Source: Sulfurospirillum sp. UCH001
Lineage (GTDB): Bacteria > Campylobacterota > Campylobacteria > Campylobacterales > Sulfurospirillaceae
Assembly (NCBI RefSeq): GCF_001548035.1
Contig: NZ_AP014723.1
Span: 310,001-374,000 of the forward strand
Length of the DNA: 64,000 nt
Direction of reading: 5' to 3'
Shown: one piece after another, positions 35,512 to 44,711 of the stretch
Position numbering within the stretch: position 1 is the stretch's first letter
Layout of the letters: the number at the start of each line of letters is the position of its first letter
Made by a program: the position numbers and the translations under genes
Notes under the pieces: generated by a model
Told to the model about the DNA's origin: nothing
The model's input: only the letters and a program-made list of their open reading frames with translations
Databases searched by the model: none

Positions 35512-36788
35512 AATTTCATACGTTTAGTGGTGAAACACCAGCAGAAGCACTCAAACAGGCTCAACTGGAATGCGGTGAAAATGCCCTTGTTATAAGTACC
35601 AAACAAATTCGTAAAAAGACCATTAGTAGTTCAGCACTTTACGAAGTGGTCGTTGCCATTGAAGAAGATCAGCCAACACCGCCACCTCCAAGACCTGAAC
35701 CTCGTGTTGAGCCAAAATACAAAAGTGGCGAAGATGTTCTTTTTAGTCTTTCTGAAGCGGCTAAGCAGATCTCACAAATTGCACAAGCGACTAGTGATGT
35801 AGGAAATCCATCTGCTTCGAGACAGGCTGAAAAAGCACAAAACAATGAAGGATTAGGCGAGATAAAGTGCGAGATTAACAAACTTGCCGACAAAATTAAA
35901 CTCATCCAAGAGATGTTTTGGGAAGAAAAAGCACCGCATCGTAATAATTTAGCTATCCCATCAGAGTTTTCTGAGATTTACAAGCTTGCTAAAACGAGTG
36001 GTATGGGGGAAGATCATTTAGAAAATATCATGAACTTAACGTTAGAGCATATGCCTGTTCGTATGAAAAACAGTTCTGAGACAATAAAGCGCTATTTTCA
36101 AGTACTTCTTCGTAAACTCATTCCTGTACGTGTGGAAGCAGAATTACCAAAAGGCAATAAACGTGTGATGATGTTTGTAGGACCCACAGGAGTTGGTAAA
36201 ACTACAACGATTGCAAAGCTTGCTGCACGCTACTCTTACATTCAAGAAAAACGTGCAAAAGTGGGCATTATTACCTTAGACACTTACAGAATTGGTGCGG
36301 TTGAACAATTGTTTCAATACGCTAAAATGATGCGTTTGCCGATTGAAGATGTCGTAGATCCTCATGATTTCAACAACGCTCTCTCTTCTTTGAGCCATTG
36401 CGATGTTATCTTAATTGATACGGTTGGAAGTTCTCAGTACGATAAAGACAAACTGCTAAAACTCAATAAATTTCTTCAAAGTTCACAGCTGCAAATCGAT
36501 GTTAATCTCGTTCTTTCTGCAGGAAGTAAACTGGAAGACCTCAAGGAAATTTATAAAAACTTCTCATTTCTCGATATAGATACACTTATTTTTACAAAAT
36601 TTGATGAAACTAAAGTTTTTGGAACGATATTTTCTTTGATCTATGATACAGATAAGCCAGTGAGTTATTTTTCTATTGGTCAAGAGGTTCCAGATGACAT
36701 TGTTCCCGCATCCAGTGATTTTTTGGTTGAATGTATTTTAGATGGCTTTGAGAAAAAACGAGGTGAACATGGAAACGCAGGCGAATAA
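35508..36788 (+). CDS. flhF: flagellar SRP-type GTPase FlhF
   Basis: Sets the pole and number of flagella and in Campylobacterota is also needed for sigma-54-dependent flagellar gene expression. N-terminal B region with a proline-rich linker (PTPPPPRPEPRVEP, residues 55-70), an N domain and the G domain: GPTGVGKTTTIAKLAARY, TLDTYRIGAVEQLFQYAKMM and FTKFDETKVFGTIFSL. The G3 motif reads DTVGSS instead of the usual DTAGR, a variation to note. GTG start overlaps folK by 4 bp; 3' end overlaps flhG. Confidence 0.96.
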   Translation: MKFHTFSGETPAEALKQAQLECGENALVISTKQIRKKTISSSALYEVVVAIEEDQPTPPPPRPEPRVEPKYKSGEDVLFSLSEAAKQISQIAQATSDVGNPSASRQAEKAQNNEGLGEIKCEINKLADKIKLIQEMFWEEKAPHRNNLAIPSEFSEIYKLAKTSGMGEDHLENIMNLTLEHMPVRMKNSSETIKRYFQVLLRKLIPVRVEAELPKGNKRVMMFVGPTGVGKTTTIAKLAARYSYIQEKRAKVGIITLDTYRIGAVEQLFQYAKMMRLPIEDVVDPHDFNNALSSLSHCDVILIDTVGSSQYDKDKLLKLNKFLQSSQLQIDVNLVLSAGSKLEDLKEIYKNFSFLDIDTLIFTKFDETKVFGTIFSLIYDTDKPVSYFSIGQEVPDDIVPASSDFLVECILDGFEKKRGEHGNAGE

Positions 36789-37641
36789 ACTCCAAGAACT
36801 AGTCGGCGCAGTTTCTGCTAAAGAGCAAAGCCATACAAAATTTATTGCTATAACAAGTGGTAAGGGTGGTGTTGGTAAAAGTACCGTCAGTGCTAATATG
36901 GCGAATGTTTTAGCCAATAATGGTTATAAAGTAGGTCTTTTTGACGCAGATATTGGTCTAGCAAACTTAGATGTTATTCTCAATGTGCGCATTGATAAAA
37001 ATATTTTACATGTTTTAAAAGGCGAATGTACACTCTCTGATGTCATTGTTCCTATCAAAAAAAATCTCTTGCTCATTCCAGGAGAGAGTGGTGATGAGAT
37101 TTTAAAATACTCTGAGCAGTTTTTATTTGAACGCTTCCTAGAAGAGACCAAAGTGCTCAATGATCTTGATTTTATGATTATTGACACAGGAGCGGGCATT
37201 GGTGAGCATATTCAACTCTTTTTAGAAGCTGCAGATGAAGTCATTGTGGTCACCGTTCCTGATCCTGCAGCCATTACTGATGCATATGCGACCATTAAAA
37301 TTACCAGTAAAACACAATCCAATATACATCTAATTTTAAACATGACCAAAAGTGAAAAAGAGGCGCAACTTATTTTTGATAAAATCAATAAAGTTGCGAT
37401 GGCAAATATTGGAAACGGTTTAAAACTCAATTTGATTGGAAAATTGCCTGAAGATAAACTCATTTCAAAGAGTATCAAACAGCGTACACTCTTTACGAAT
37501 GATGCTCCCAATTCACTGGCATCTTTAGATATGAAACGTATCGTCAACAATTTAGTTTATAAATTGGAACGAAAAGTGCTTAAAACGGATACAAATAAGA
37601 GCTTTGGAAGCTTTTTTAAGCGTATTATTGAGCAATTTTAG
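36742..37641 (+). CDS. flhG: MinD-like ATPase FlhG (YlxH)
   Basis: Partner of FlhF that limits flagellar number; in C. jejuni it also influences division at the poles. MinD/ParA hallmarks: deviant Walker A TSGKGGVGKSTVSANMA, DADIGLANLDVILN, IDTGAGIGEH and a C-terminal membrane-targeting-type helix. The frame starts at 36742, overlapping flhF by 47 bp; the ATG at 36769 (METQANKLQEL) preceded by GAGGTG is a better start. Confidence 0.95.
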   Translation: MALRKNEVNMETQANKLQELVGAVSAKEQSHTKFIAITSGKGGVGKSTVSANMANVLANNGYKVGLFDADIGLANLDVILNVRIDKNILHVLKGECTLSDVIVPIKKNLLLIPGESGDEILKYSEQFLFERFLEETKVLNDLDFMIIDTGAGIGEHIQLFLEAADEVIVVTVPDPAAITDAYATIKITSKTQSNIHLILNMTKSEKEAQLIFDKINKVAMANIGNGLKLNLIGKLPEDKLISKSIKQRTLFTNDAPNSLASLDMKRIVNNLVYKLERKVLKTDTNKSFGSFFKRIIEQF

Positions 37642-37663
37642 ATACATTTTGTAAAGGCATTAT

Positions 37664-38035
37664 ATGGTCAAATCAGAAAATTTCATCTACTTTTTCACCA
37701 TCTGTGGATTTTTTATAGGGTTGATGTTTTCGATACTGAATTTTTCAGAGCCAGAGGAGATACTTTTTTACACGTTAGAAATAACGTTGTTTTTCTATCT
37801 CATTATCCATGTGGCAGTAATGAATTTCTTCGATTTTGATCGTATGGCAACATTTATTTTCGACAAGAAAGACCACGAAAATATTAGTGATTATTTTATT
37901 CAAGAGCTTGAAAACAGAGAAAAAGTGATGGACAATCTTTTAGCAAGTATTGATAGCATGAATCAGCATTATGATAAGATCATGAAAGGCTCAACGGAGA
38001 GTAATGAATCCTACATTAAAAAAGCAGCAGCCTAA
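37664..38035 (+). CDS. small membrane protein between flhG and fliA (HP1033/Cj0062c-like)
   Basis: A 123-residue protein with two transmembrane helices (about 8-28 and 37-58) and a charged helical tail with possible coiled coil (ISDYFIQELENREKVMDNLLASIDSMNQHYDK). A small protein at this position is kept in H. pylori and C. jejuni, so a flagellar function is likely but unproven. Its 3' end overlaps the fliA start by 32 bp, so expression is coupled to sigma-28. Confidence 0.8.
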   Translation: MVKSENFIYFFTICGFFIGLMFSILNFSEPEEILFYTLEITLFFYLIIHVAVMNFFDFDRMATFIFDKKDHENISDYFIQELENREKVMDNLLASIDSMNQHYDKIMKGSTESNESYIKKAAA

Positions 38036-38720
38036 TCCTTACAGCCAAAATCTTAAAAAAGAACAAGATGAACTTGTTTTGCAATATCTTCCTGCAGTAC
38101 GAGCTATGGCGTATCGTCTGCGTGAAAGGCTTCCCGCTTCGGTAGATGTTAACGATTTGATTTCTATTGGTACCGAAGAGATGATTAAACTCTCTAGGCG
38201 CTACGATAAAGACCAAAATGACTCTTTTTGGGGATATGGTAAAAAACGTGTTTATGGCTCAATGCTTGATTTTTTACGTTCCTTAGATACGATGAGTAGA
38301 GCCAACAGACGCCTTATTAAACTAGTCGATCAAGAGATTACTGCGTATTTGGCTGAGCATGGCAATGAGCCTGATGATGCCTATTTGGCACACGTGTTAA
38401 ATGAAGATATTGAAAAAATAGCAGAAGCACGAAACAGTGCTATGATTGTTTCTGTGATGTCACTCAATGAACAAGTGACAATTCTTTCAGGTGAAGACAC
38501 TGCACAAAAAGTAGAAAAAGATGAGCTTATGGAAATGGTCCAGAGTATTCTTTCAACGTTTAATGAGCGTGAACAGATGATTATTCAACTCTATTATTTT
38601 GAAGAACTTAATCTAAAAGAGATCAGTGAAGTGTTAGATATTAGTGAGTCGCGTATTTCTCAGATTCATAAAAAACTTTTAGCAAAGATTAAAGAACAGT
38701 TGGGAATCAACCATGGCTGA
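38004..38720 (+). CDS. fliA: flagellar sigma factor sigma-28
   Basis: Directs transcription of late flagellar genes. Region 2 (LVLQYLPAVRAMAYRLRERLPASVDVNDLISIGTEEM, YGKKRVYGSMLDFLRSLDTMSR), region 3 and a C-terminal region 4 HTH (FNEREQMIIQLYYFEELNLKEISEVLDISESRISQIHKKLLAKIKE). 238 residues. Overlaps its neighbours on both sides. Confidence 0.97.
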   Translation: MNPTLKKQQPNPYSQNLKKEQDELVLQYLPAVRAMAYRLRERLPASVDVNDLISIGTEEMIKLSRRYDKDQNDSFWGYGKKRVYGSMLDFLRSLDTMSRANRRLIKLVDQEITAYLAEHGNEPDDAYLAHVLNEDIEKIAEARNSAMIVSVMSLNEQVTILSGEDTAQKVEKDELMEMVQSILSTFNEREQMIIQLYYFEELNLKEISEVLDISESRISQIHKKLLAKIKEQLGINHG

Positions 38721-39774
38721 TATATTAAGTCAAGAAGAGATTGATGCACTTTTAGAGGTGGTAGAAGAAGAGGGCGATACACTCTCATCAGAAGCTGAAC
38801 CAACCGATACAAGACAAGTCATTCTGTATGATTTCAAACGACCAAATCGTGTTTCAAAAGAACAGTTGCGTGCGGTTAAAGGTATTCACGATAAGATGGC
38901 GAGAAACCTAGCATCGCAGATCTCTTCTATTATGCGTAGTATCGTTGAAATTCAATTACATTCTGTTGATCAAATGACGTATGGTGAGTTCTTGATGTCT
39001 TTACCAAGCCCAACCAGCTTTAACGTTTTTTCCATCAAACCATTAGATGGTAACTGTATTATTGAAATTAACCCTTCTATTGCGTTTCCGATGATTGATC
39101 GACTTCTTGGTGGTCTTGGTGAATCATACGAAGCAACACGTGAGCTTACCGATATTGAGCTGAACCTTTTAGATGCAATTTTACGTATTATTATGCAGCG
39201 TCTCAAAGAGGGCTGGGCACCAATTACCGATATGTATCCAACTGTTGAGACAAAAGAATCGAGTCCAAACGTTGTCCAAATCGTTTCACAAAATGAGATT
39301 GTCATCATGGTTGTTATGGAGATCATCATTGGAAATTCCAGTGGTATGATTAACCTTTGTTATCCTGTTATTTACCTTGAACCCATTCTTTCACGTTTAG
39401 CAAACCGCGATATTATGCTCGGTGAGACCAGTGCTAAGAAAAGCCGTAATAAAGAGCTTAATACATTGATTTCTCGTGCAGAAGTGTTTAATGAAGCAAT
39501 TATTGGGCAAGCTGAACTGAGTGTTGGGGAATTATTGGAACTTAAAAAAGGCGATATTATAAGGTTGAATCGTGCCGCAGATGATAAAGCCATTGTAATG
39601 ATCGATAAAAAAGAGCTTTTTTTAGCGGAGATTGGTTTGCATCGCTTTAGAAAATCGATTAAGATAGAAAAATTGGTTAGAACAGATAAAGATGAAGTGA
39701 AGAGTGCCCTAGAAGAACTAGAGCAGATAAGAAAGTCAAAAATATCATCATTTGATGCAACGCAACAGGGGTAA
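38713..39774 (+). CDS. fliM: flagellar motor switch protein FliM
   Basis: C-ring component that binds CheY-phosphate. The CheY-binding N-terminus is MADILSQEEIDALLEVV, followed by a CheC-like middle domain (VKGIHDKMARNLASQISSIMRSIVEIQL, GGLGESYE) and a C-terminal SpoA domain (LSVGELLELKKGDIIRLNR). 353 residues. Starts 8 bp before the fliA stop. Confidence 0.97.
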   Translation: MADILSQEEIDALLEVVEEEGDTLSSEAEPTDTRQVILYDFKRPNRVSKEQLRAVKGIHDKMARNLASQISSIMRSIVEIQLHSVDQMTYGEFLMSLPSPTSFNVFSIKPLDGNCIIEINPSIAFPMIDRLLGGLGESYEATRELTDIELNLLDAILRIIMQRLKEGWAPITDMYPTVETKESSPNVVQIVSQNEIVIMVVMEIIIGNSSGMINLCYPVIYLEPILSRLANRDIMLGETSAKKSRNKELNTLISRAEVFNEAIIGQAELSVGELLELKKGDIIRLNRAADDKAIVMIDKKELFLAEIGLHRFRKSIKIEKLVRTDKDEVKSALEELEQIRKSKISSFDATQQG

Positions 39775-39777
39775 GGT

Positions 39778-40641
39778 GTGAATACATTTGTACAATTATT
39801 ACAACAAGAAGTCGTTTCGACGATAGAAGGATTAACGGGTATCCCACCTACTGTTGAGCTCAATGCAGAAGAAAGCGGCGAGAGTAAATTAAAACTAAGC
39901 CCTCCATTGGCTAAACTTGATGTTACGGTTGGCGGTGAATTGCATGGAAAAATGCGTGTTACGATGGCAACGTCTATTGCGACTGCTATTGGTGACATGA
40001 TGCTTGGTGGTGAAGGCAATGAAAAAGAGGATATGGATGCTGAAGATCTCGATGCAACCAAAGAGATTATCTCCAATATTTTAAGTTCTTTTTCACGCTC
40101 CCTTGGCAGTCAGAAAAATATGCCTAAGCTTGAATTTGATATTGACAATATTGAGTATATTGATGCCAATAGTTTAATTGATTTTAAAGGCTTTGAAAAG
40201 CTATTTATTTATAATTTAGCGGTTCATAATTCTCACGATACAATCGCATTTGCAATTACTCATGAATTAACACCTTTAATAGGAGAAGATGGTCCTGCAC
40301 CAATGGAAACACCAGCTCCTACACAAGAGTATATTTTTGAAGAACCTAAAAAAGTTATGACAAGCATGACTCCAGAAGAGTTAAGCAATATAGAACTGAT
40401 TAAAGATGTAAGGCTTCCTATTCGTGTGCGTATTGGTTCTAAAAAAATGCTTTTAAAAGATGTTTTAAGCATGGATATAGGCTCTGTTATCGAGCTAGAT
40501 CAGCTTGCCAATGATCCTTTAGAAATTTTAGTAGGCGATAAAGTTATCGCGATGGGTGAAGTCGTTATTGTCGATGGTAACTTTGGCGTTCAAATTGGCG
40601 AAATTGGTACAAAACGCGAACGACTTGAAAAATTACGATAG
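39778..40641 (+). CDS. fliY: flagellar motor switch protein FliY/FliN
   Basis: Second switch protein of the C-ring: a CheC-like domain at residues 20-190 and a FliN/SpoA domain at about 200-287 (IKDVRLPIRVRIGSKKMLLKDVLSMDIGSVIELDQLANDPLEILVG). In campylobacters FliY acts beside a separate FliN. The CheC part lacks an obvious phosphatase motif pair, though I only read it by eye. GTG start 3 bp after fliM. Confidence 0.94.
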   Translation: MNTFVQLLQQEVVSTIEGLTGIPPTVELNAEESGESKLKLSPPLAKLDVTVGGELHGKMRVTMATSIATAIGDMMLGGEGNEKEDMDAEDLDATKEIISNILSSFSRSLGSQKNMPKLEFDIDNIEYIDANSLIDFKGFEKLFIYNLAVHNSHDTIAFAITHELTPLIGEDGPAPMETPAPTQEYIFEEPKKVMTSMTPEELSNIELIKDVRLPIRVRIGSKKMLLKDVLSMDIGSVIELDQLANDPLEILVGDKVIAMGEVVIVDGNFGVQIGEIGTKRERLEKLR

Positions 40642-40649
40642 TAGATCAT

Positions 40650-41384
40650 ATGGAAGAGCAACAGCATATTAAAGATACCGAACACTCTAATGAATGGAGT
40701 GTTCTTCGCATTATGTCAGATTTTGTAAAGGGATTTGACGAACTTCGAGATTTAGGCCCTGCCGTTACCTTTTTTGGGAGCGCACGTTTTCATGCGAACA
40801 ATCGTTACTATAAAGACGCGCATACCCTTGCATATCAGCTCGGTAAAAAAGGCTATTCTATTGTAACAGGCGGCTCTAAAGGAATTATGGAGGCTGCCAA
40901 TAAAGGCGGGTATGACTCTAAAAAATGTCAATCCATTGGTCTTAATATCAACCTTCCACATGAACAATCAGGCAATAAATACACGACAAAACATCTAAAT
41001 TTTGATTACTTCTTTGTACGTAAAGTAATGCTCATCAAATATTCTCTGGCGTATGTTATTTTTCCTGGTGGATTTGGTACACTCGATGAACTTTTCGAAG
41101 CCTTAACACTCACTCAAACAGGTAAAATTACAAAAATAAGTATTTTTTTGTACGGGAAAGAGTATTGGGAAAAATTGTATGATTTTATCGCAACCACATT
41201 GGTTGAACATCACACGATTCGACCTGAAGATGTTGAACTTATTACTTTAACCGATGATTTAAGTGAAATAGAAAAGAAAATTGACGAGCGTTTAGTACTG
41301 TATATCAATGAGCTAAAAAATGAAGGATTAGAATCAAGTCGTTATTATAAAAAAGCCATTGAATTTTTATCCAATCAAGAGTAA
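40650..41384 (+). CDS. LOG-family protein (TIGR00730)
   Basis: Lysine-decarboxylase-like Rossmann protein with the nucleotide-binding motif PGGFGTLDE and TGGSKGIMEAANKGG. Family members hydrolyse nucleoside 5'-monophosphates to the base and ribose 5-phosphate. 244 residues; 8 bp after fliY, so in the same operon by position. Confidence 0.9.
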   Translation: MEEQQHIKDTEHSNEWSVLRIMSDFVKGFDELRDLGPAVTFFGSARFHANNRYYKDAHTLAYQLGKKGYSIVTGGSKGIMEAANKGGYDSKKCQSIGLNINLPHEQSGNKYTTKHLNFDYFFVRKVMLIKYSLAYVIFPGGFGTLDELFEALTLTQTGKITKISIFLYGKEYWEKLYDFIATTLVEHHTIRPEDVELITLTDDLSEIEKKIDERLVLYINELKNEGLESSRYYKKAIEFLSNQE

Positions 41385-41386
41385 CA

Positions 41387-43072
41387 ATGACTAAAACACG
41401 CTACTTAAAATATCAACTCAAAAAGCATCTTCCCCTCTTAGGTGCATTGCTTCTCTTAAGCTTTGTTCTTTATGAAATTAGTTTTTATATTTTTAAAACG
41501 TATCGTGCTTTTTTTAATTCAGATGCTGCTATCGCCAACATTTTGGCTGAAGAGATTGTGCTTGCAGGAACTTTTTTCCCTAGCCATTGGTGGTATGTCA
41601 ATAATGATTTATGGGTTTTTTACAAACAACTTTTAGTTATTCCTTGGGTTCTCGCAGGTAAAAATGGTTATTTTGCTCACGCTTTTACGGTCTTTGAAGT
41701 GAGCATTTTCATGATCGTTTTTATCTATCTTTTCCTTCGTTCTTTGATGCTTTCTCGTGCCTCTTCTATCATGGGCAGCGTTGTTGTGTGTATTGGTTAT
41801 TCACCAATGTATTTGCGTGAACTTTATGGAGAAGCTGCGTATACATGGTACTTTTTATTTATGATCGCATTTATGTTTATTTTTAGAAAACTGAGTCCTC
41901 ATGTCATTAGCAAAAGTACGCAAATTAAAGCCTTTATCTTCTTTATGATGTTGCTCTATCTGCTTGTACTTGCTAATCCCGTACGCTTTTTTGTCTATTA
42001 TGTTGCGCCTTTTTTTGGAGCGCTTGCATTAAGTATTTATTTTGCGAGGGATAGTCTTAAGACTTTTCAACATGCCTTAAAACGGGTTTTATCAGTAAAG
42101 CGTCTTGTTATTTTTGCCTTTGCGTGTGTGGTTATGGGACTTGCTGCGATGGCGCATTTCAATCTTTTAGAAAGCCTACATTTAGCAGGTGGTGCCAATA
42201 ACGCAGGGCTTGTTTCTTTAGAAATCCTTCCTGTGCATGCAGCACATGCCCTTTTAGGACTTTTAAATTTTATAGGTGCTGAATGGAATGAAGGTGTTCG
42301 TGCCGCTTCTATAGAAGGTGTCGTTTCATTACTTAAATTTGCGCTCTACCCTTTTGTTTTAATTATTCCTGCACTACACATTAAACGTGCTTTTTACCAA
42401 ATGAGTGCCACTGAACGCTTCTTTGTACTTTTCTCCTACGTAGGTTTTAGCATTATCTTGGTTCTTTATGCTACAACAGGTTTACATGAGCATGCATGGG
42501 CTGCACGCAATAATATTCGTTATATTTCTCCTTTTTTAATGATGATTTTAGTCTGTAATGTCATTATGTGGCGCTTCTTTTCATTGTTTATGAAATTGAT
42601 TTTATCACTTTGTCTTGCAATGGCATTATCTCTTTCTTGGAACTATGTTTCGCCTAAAGAATGGAGAGGCATTGTTGATGAGCGTATTGCATTGGTCGAA
42701 GAGCTTAAAACACGTAATCTTCATTTTGGGTACGCTTCTTATTGGGATTCTCATATTTACACCGTTTTTAGTGATGGAGAGGTAGATATTCGCCCTATTG
42801 AAATTGATGAAAAAGGAGTCTCACTTATTAAGTGGTTATCTAGTGATAGATGGTACCAAAAAGATTCAACGGATGGCAAAGTATTTTTTATGGTAGAACA
42901 TGAAGATATCCCAGATCTTGAAGTGGGTATCAAGAATCTCAATATGCCTGATCCTATTGAAGAATTTAAGTTTGGTAAATATACGATCGTTGTCTTTGAA
43001 AAGAATCCGCTCTATGTGAAAAAAAGTAAAGCTGAAGCTAGGAAGAAAAAGCGTATAATGACGGCTCCATAA
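41387..43072 (+). CDS. multi-spanning membrane protein, GT-C glycosyltransferase-like
   Basis: A 561-residue protein with about eleven transmembrane segments and a C-terminal soluble part of about 110 residues. The first loop holds FFNSDAAIANILAEEI, the acidic-loop style seen in GT-C enzymes that use polyprenyl-phosphate sugars. It begins 2 bp after the LOG gene and heads a surface-glycan cluster. Acceptor and sugar are unknown; GT-C identity is an inference from topology and neighbours. Confidence 0.65.
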   Translation: MTKTRYLKYQLKKHLPLLGALLLLSFVLYEISFYIFKTYRAFFNSDAAIANILAEEIVLAGTFFPSHWWYVNNDLWVFYKQLLVIPWVLAGKNGYFAHAFTVFEVSIFMIVFIYLFLRSLMLSRASSIMGSVVVCIGYSPMYLRELYGEAAYTWYFLFMIAFMFIFRKLSPHVISKSTQIKAFIFFMMLLYLLVLANPVRFFVYYVAPFFGALALSIYFARDSLKTFQHALKRVLSVKRLVIFAFACVVMGLAAMAHFNLLESLHLAGGANNAGLVSLEILPVHAAHALLGLLNFIGAEWNEGVRAASIEGVVSLLKFALYPFVLIIPALHIKRAFYQMSATERFFVLFSYVGFSIILVLYATTGLHEHAWAARNNIRYISPFLMMILVCNVIMWRFFSLFMKLILSLCLAMALSLSWNYVSPKEWRGIVDERIALVEELKTRNLHFGYASYWDSHIYTVFSDGEVDIRPIEIDEKGVSLIKWLSSDRWYQKDSTDGKVFFMVEHEDIPDLEVGIKNLNMPDPIEEFKFGKYTIVVFEKNPLYVKKSKAEARKKKRIMTAP

Positions 43073-43092
43073 TTTACATATAAAGGCGTAGC

Positions 43093-44022
43093 TTGGAGTC
43101 TGTTAAGATTAGTGTTGTTTCTCCCATTTATGGCTGTAAAGAGTGTTTGTTTGAACTCTATGATCGACTGGTTAAAACACTCTCTCAAATCACTGAAAAT
43201 TTTGAGATTATTTTGGTCAATGATGCCTGCCCTCAAGCTTCGTGGGAGCGGATTGTCATGTTGTGTGCAAAAGATAGTCGCGTTAAAGGAATCAACCTCT
43301 CTCGTAATTTTGGACAGCACTATGCTATCACTGCAGGCCTAGACTATGCAAAAGGGGATTGGGTCGTTGTCATGGATTGCGATCTACAAGATAGACCTGA
43401 AGAGATTATTAAACTTTATAATAAAGCACTTGATGGCTATGACATTGTTTTTGGAAGACGTGCAGAAAGACAAGATAGTTTCTTTAAACAACTAGGTTCA
43501 AAAGCATTCAATAAAGTGTTAGAGTATTTCACCGAGACAAAACACGACAATAGCATTGCCAATTTTGGTATCTATGCACAAAAAGTTGTTGAGACGATCA
43601 ATCGTTACCGTGAACATAGCCGTGATTTTCTCTTATTTGCCAAAATGGTTGGTTTTAAAAAAACAGAAATTGATATTGAACATGCATCTCGCGCCTATGG
43701 GCAGTCTTCGTATAATCTCACAAAGCTGATTCGACTTGCCATAGACTCTATCGTTTCTCATTCCAACAAGCCTCTACGTCTTTCGATTCAATTGGGCTTT
43801 TTTATAGCGTTAGCGAGCCTTATTTATGCAGGATGGCTTGTGATTCGTTACTTCTTTTATCATACGCCAGCGGAAGGTTGGACAAGTTTAATGGTTTCGA
43901 TGTTTTTTATGTTTGGTCTTTTATTTGCGATTATTGGTATTACGGGGCTTTACATTGGAAAGATTTTTGATGAAGTCAAACGTCGCCCACTTTATATTAT
44001 TCAAGAGACAATAAATTTATGA
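43093..44022 (+). CDS. GtrB-like polyprenyl-phosphate glycosyltransferase (GT2)
   Basis: GT2 domain with ISVVSPIYGC, VNDACPQASWE, the metal-binding MDCDLQDRPEEI, then two C-terminal transmembrane helices (about 235-255 and 270-292), the plan of GtrB/DPM1 enzymes that put a sugar on undecaprenyl phosphate. 309 residues. TTG start behind AAAGG. The stop overlaps the WbqC gene. Confidence 0.88.
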   Translation: MESVKISVVSPIYGCKECLFELYDRLVKTLSQITENFEIILVNDACPQASWERIVMLCAKDSRVKGINLSRNFGQHYAITAGLDYAKGDWVVVMDCDLQDRPEEIIKLYNKALDGYDIVFGRRAERQDSFFKQLGSKAFNKVLEYFTETKHDNSIANFGIYAQKVVETINRYREHSRDFLLFAKMVGFKKTEIDIEHASRAYGQSSYNLTKLIRLAIDSIVSHSNKPLRLSIQLGFFIALASLIYAGWLVIRYFFYHTPAEGWTSLMVSMFFMFGLLFAIIGITGLYIGKIFDEVKRRPLYIIQETINL

Positions 44023-44711
44023 AAAAAATAGCTATCTTACAATCAAACTATATCCCTTGGAAAGGATATTTTGACATTATTGGAAGTGTGGATGAGTTCA
44101 TTTTGTATGATGACATGCAGTACACTAAAAATGATTGGCGCAATCGCAATAAAATTAAAACTCAAAATGGGCTTCAGTGGCTCAGTATCCCTGTGCGTCA
44201 AGAGAGTTTACATCAAAAAATCAATGAGACAAAAATTACAGACCCTAAATGGAATGTAAATCATTGGCGAAGCATTTCACAAAATTATGCAAAAGCACCT
44301 CATTTTAAGGCATACAAAGAGCAATTTGAAGCCTTATATATGGATGCTACGATGGAGACGATTAGCGAGATCAATCGTCATTTTATCGATGCAATATGTT
44401 CTATGTTAGAGATAAAAACCGTGATTCGTGATTCAAGAGAATTTGTACTAGCTGATGGTAAAAGTGAACGCCTTTTGGCTCTGTGCCAAGATTTGGGTGC
44501 AACAACGTACTTAAGTGGACCAGCTGCACGTGATTATTTGGATGAGTCTATTTTTAAAGAGGCGGGAATTGCTGTGGAATGGATGGATTATAGTGGGTAC
44601 AAAGAGTACCATCAACTGTTTCCACCGTTTGAGCATGGTGTGAGCGTGATCGATTTGATCCTAAATGAAGGCGAAAATGCCAAAAATTTTTTAAAGAGTA
44701 CACAACAATGA
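44019..44711 (+). CDS. WbqC-family protein
   Basis: A 230-residue WbqC-type protein (KIAILQSNYIPWKGYFDIIGSVDEFILYDDMQYTKNDWRNRN; LSGPAARDYLDESIFKEAGIAVEW). Such genes sit in O-antigen and capsule clusters and are thought to modify amino sugars, possibly by acylation. Overlaps both neighbours by 4 bp. Confidence 0.9.
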   Translation: MKKIAILQSNYIPWKGYFDIIGSVDEFILYDDMQYTKNDWRNRNKIKTQNGLQWLSIPVRQESLHQKINETKITDPKWNVNHWRSISQNYAKAPHFKAYKEQFEALYMDATMETISEINRHFIDAICSMLEIKTVIRDSREFVLADGKSERLLALCQDLGATTYLSGPAARDYLDESIFKEAGIAVEWMDYSGYKEYHQLFPPFEHGVSVIDLILNEGENAKNFLKSTQQ

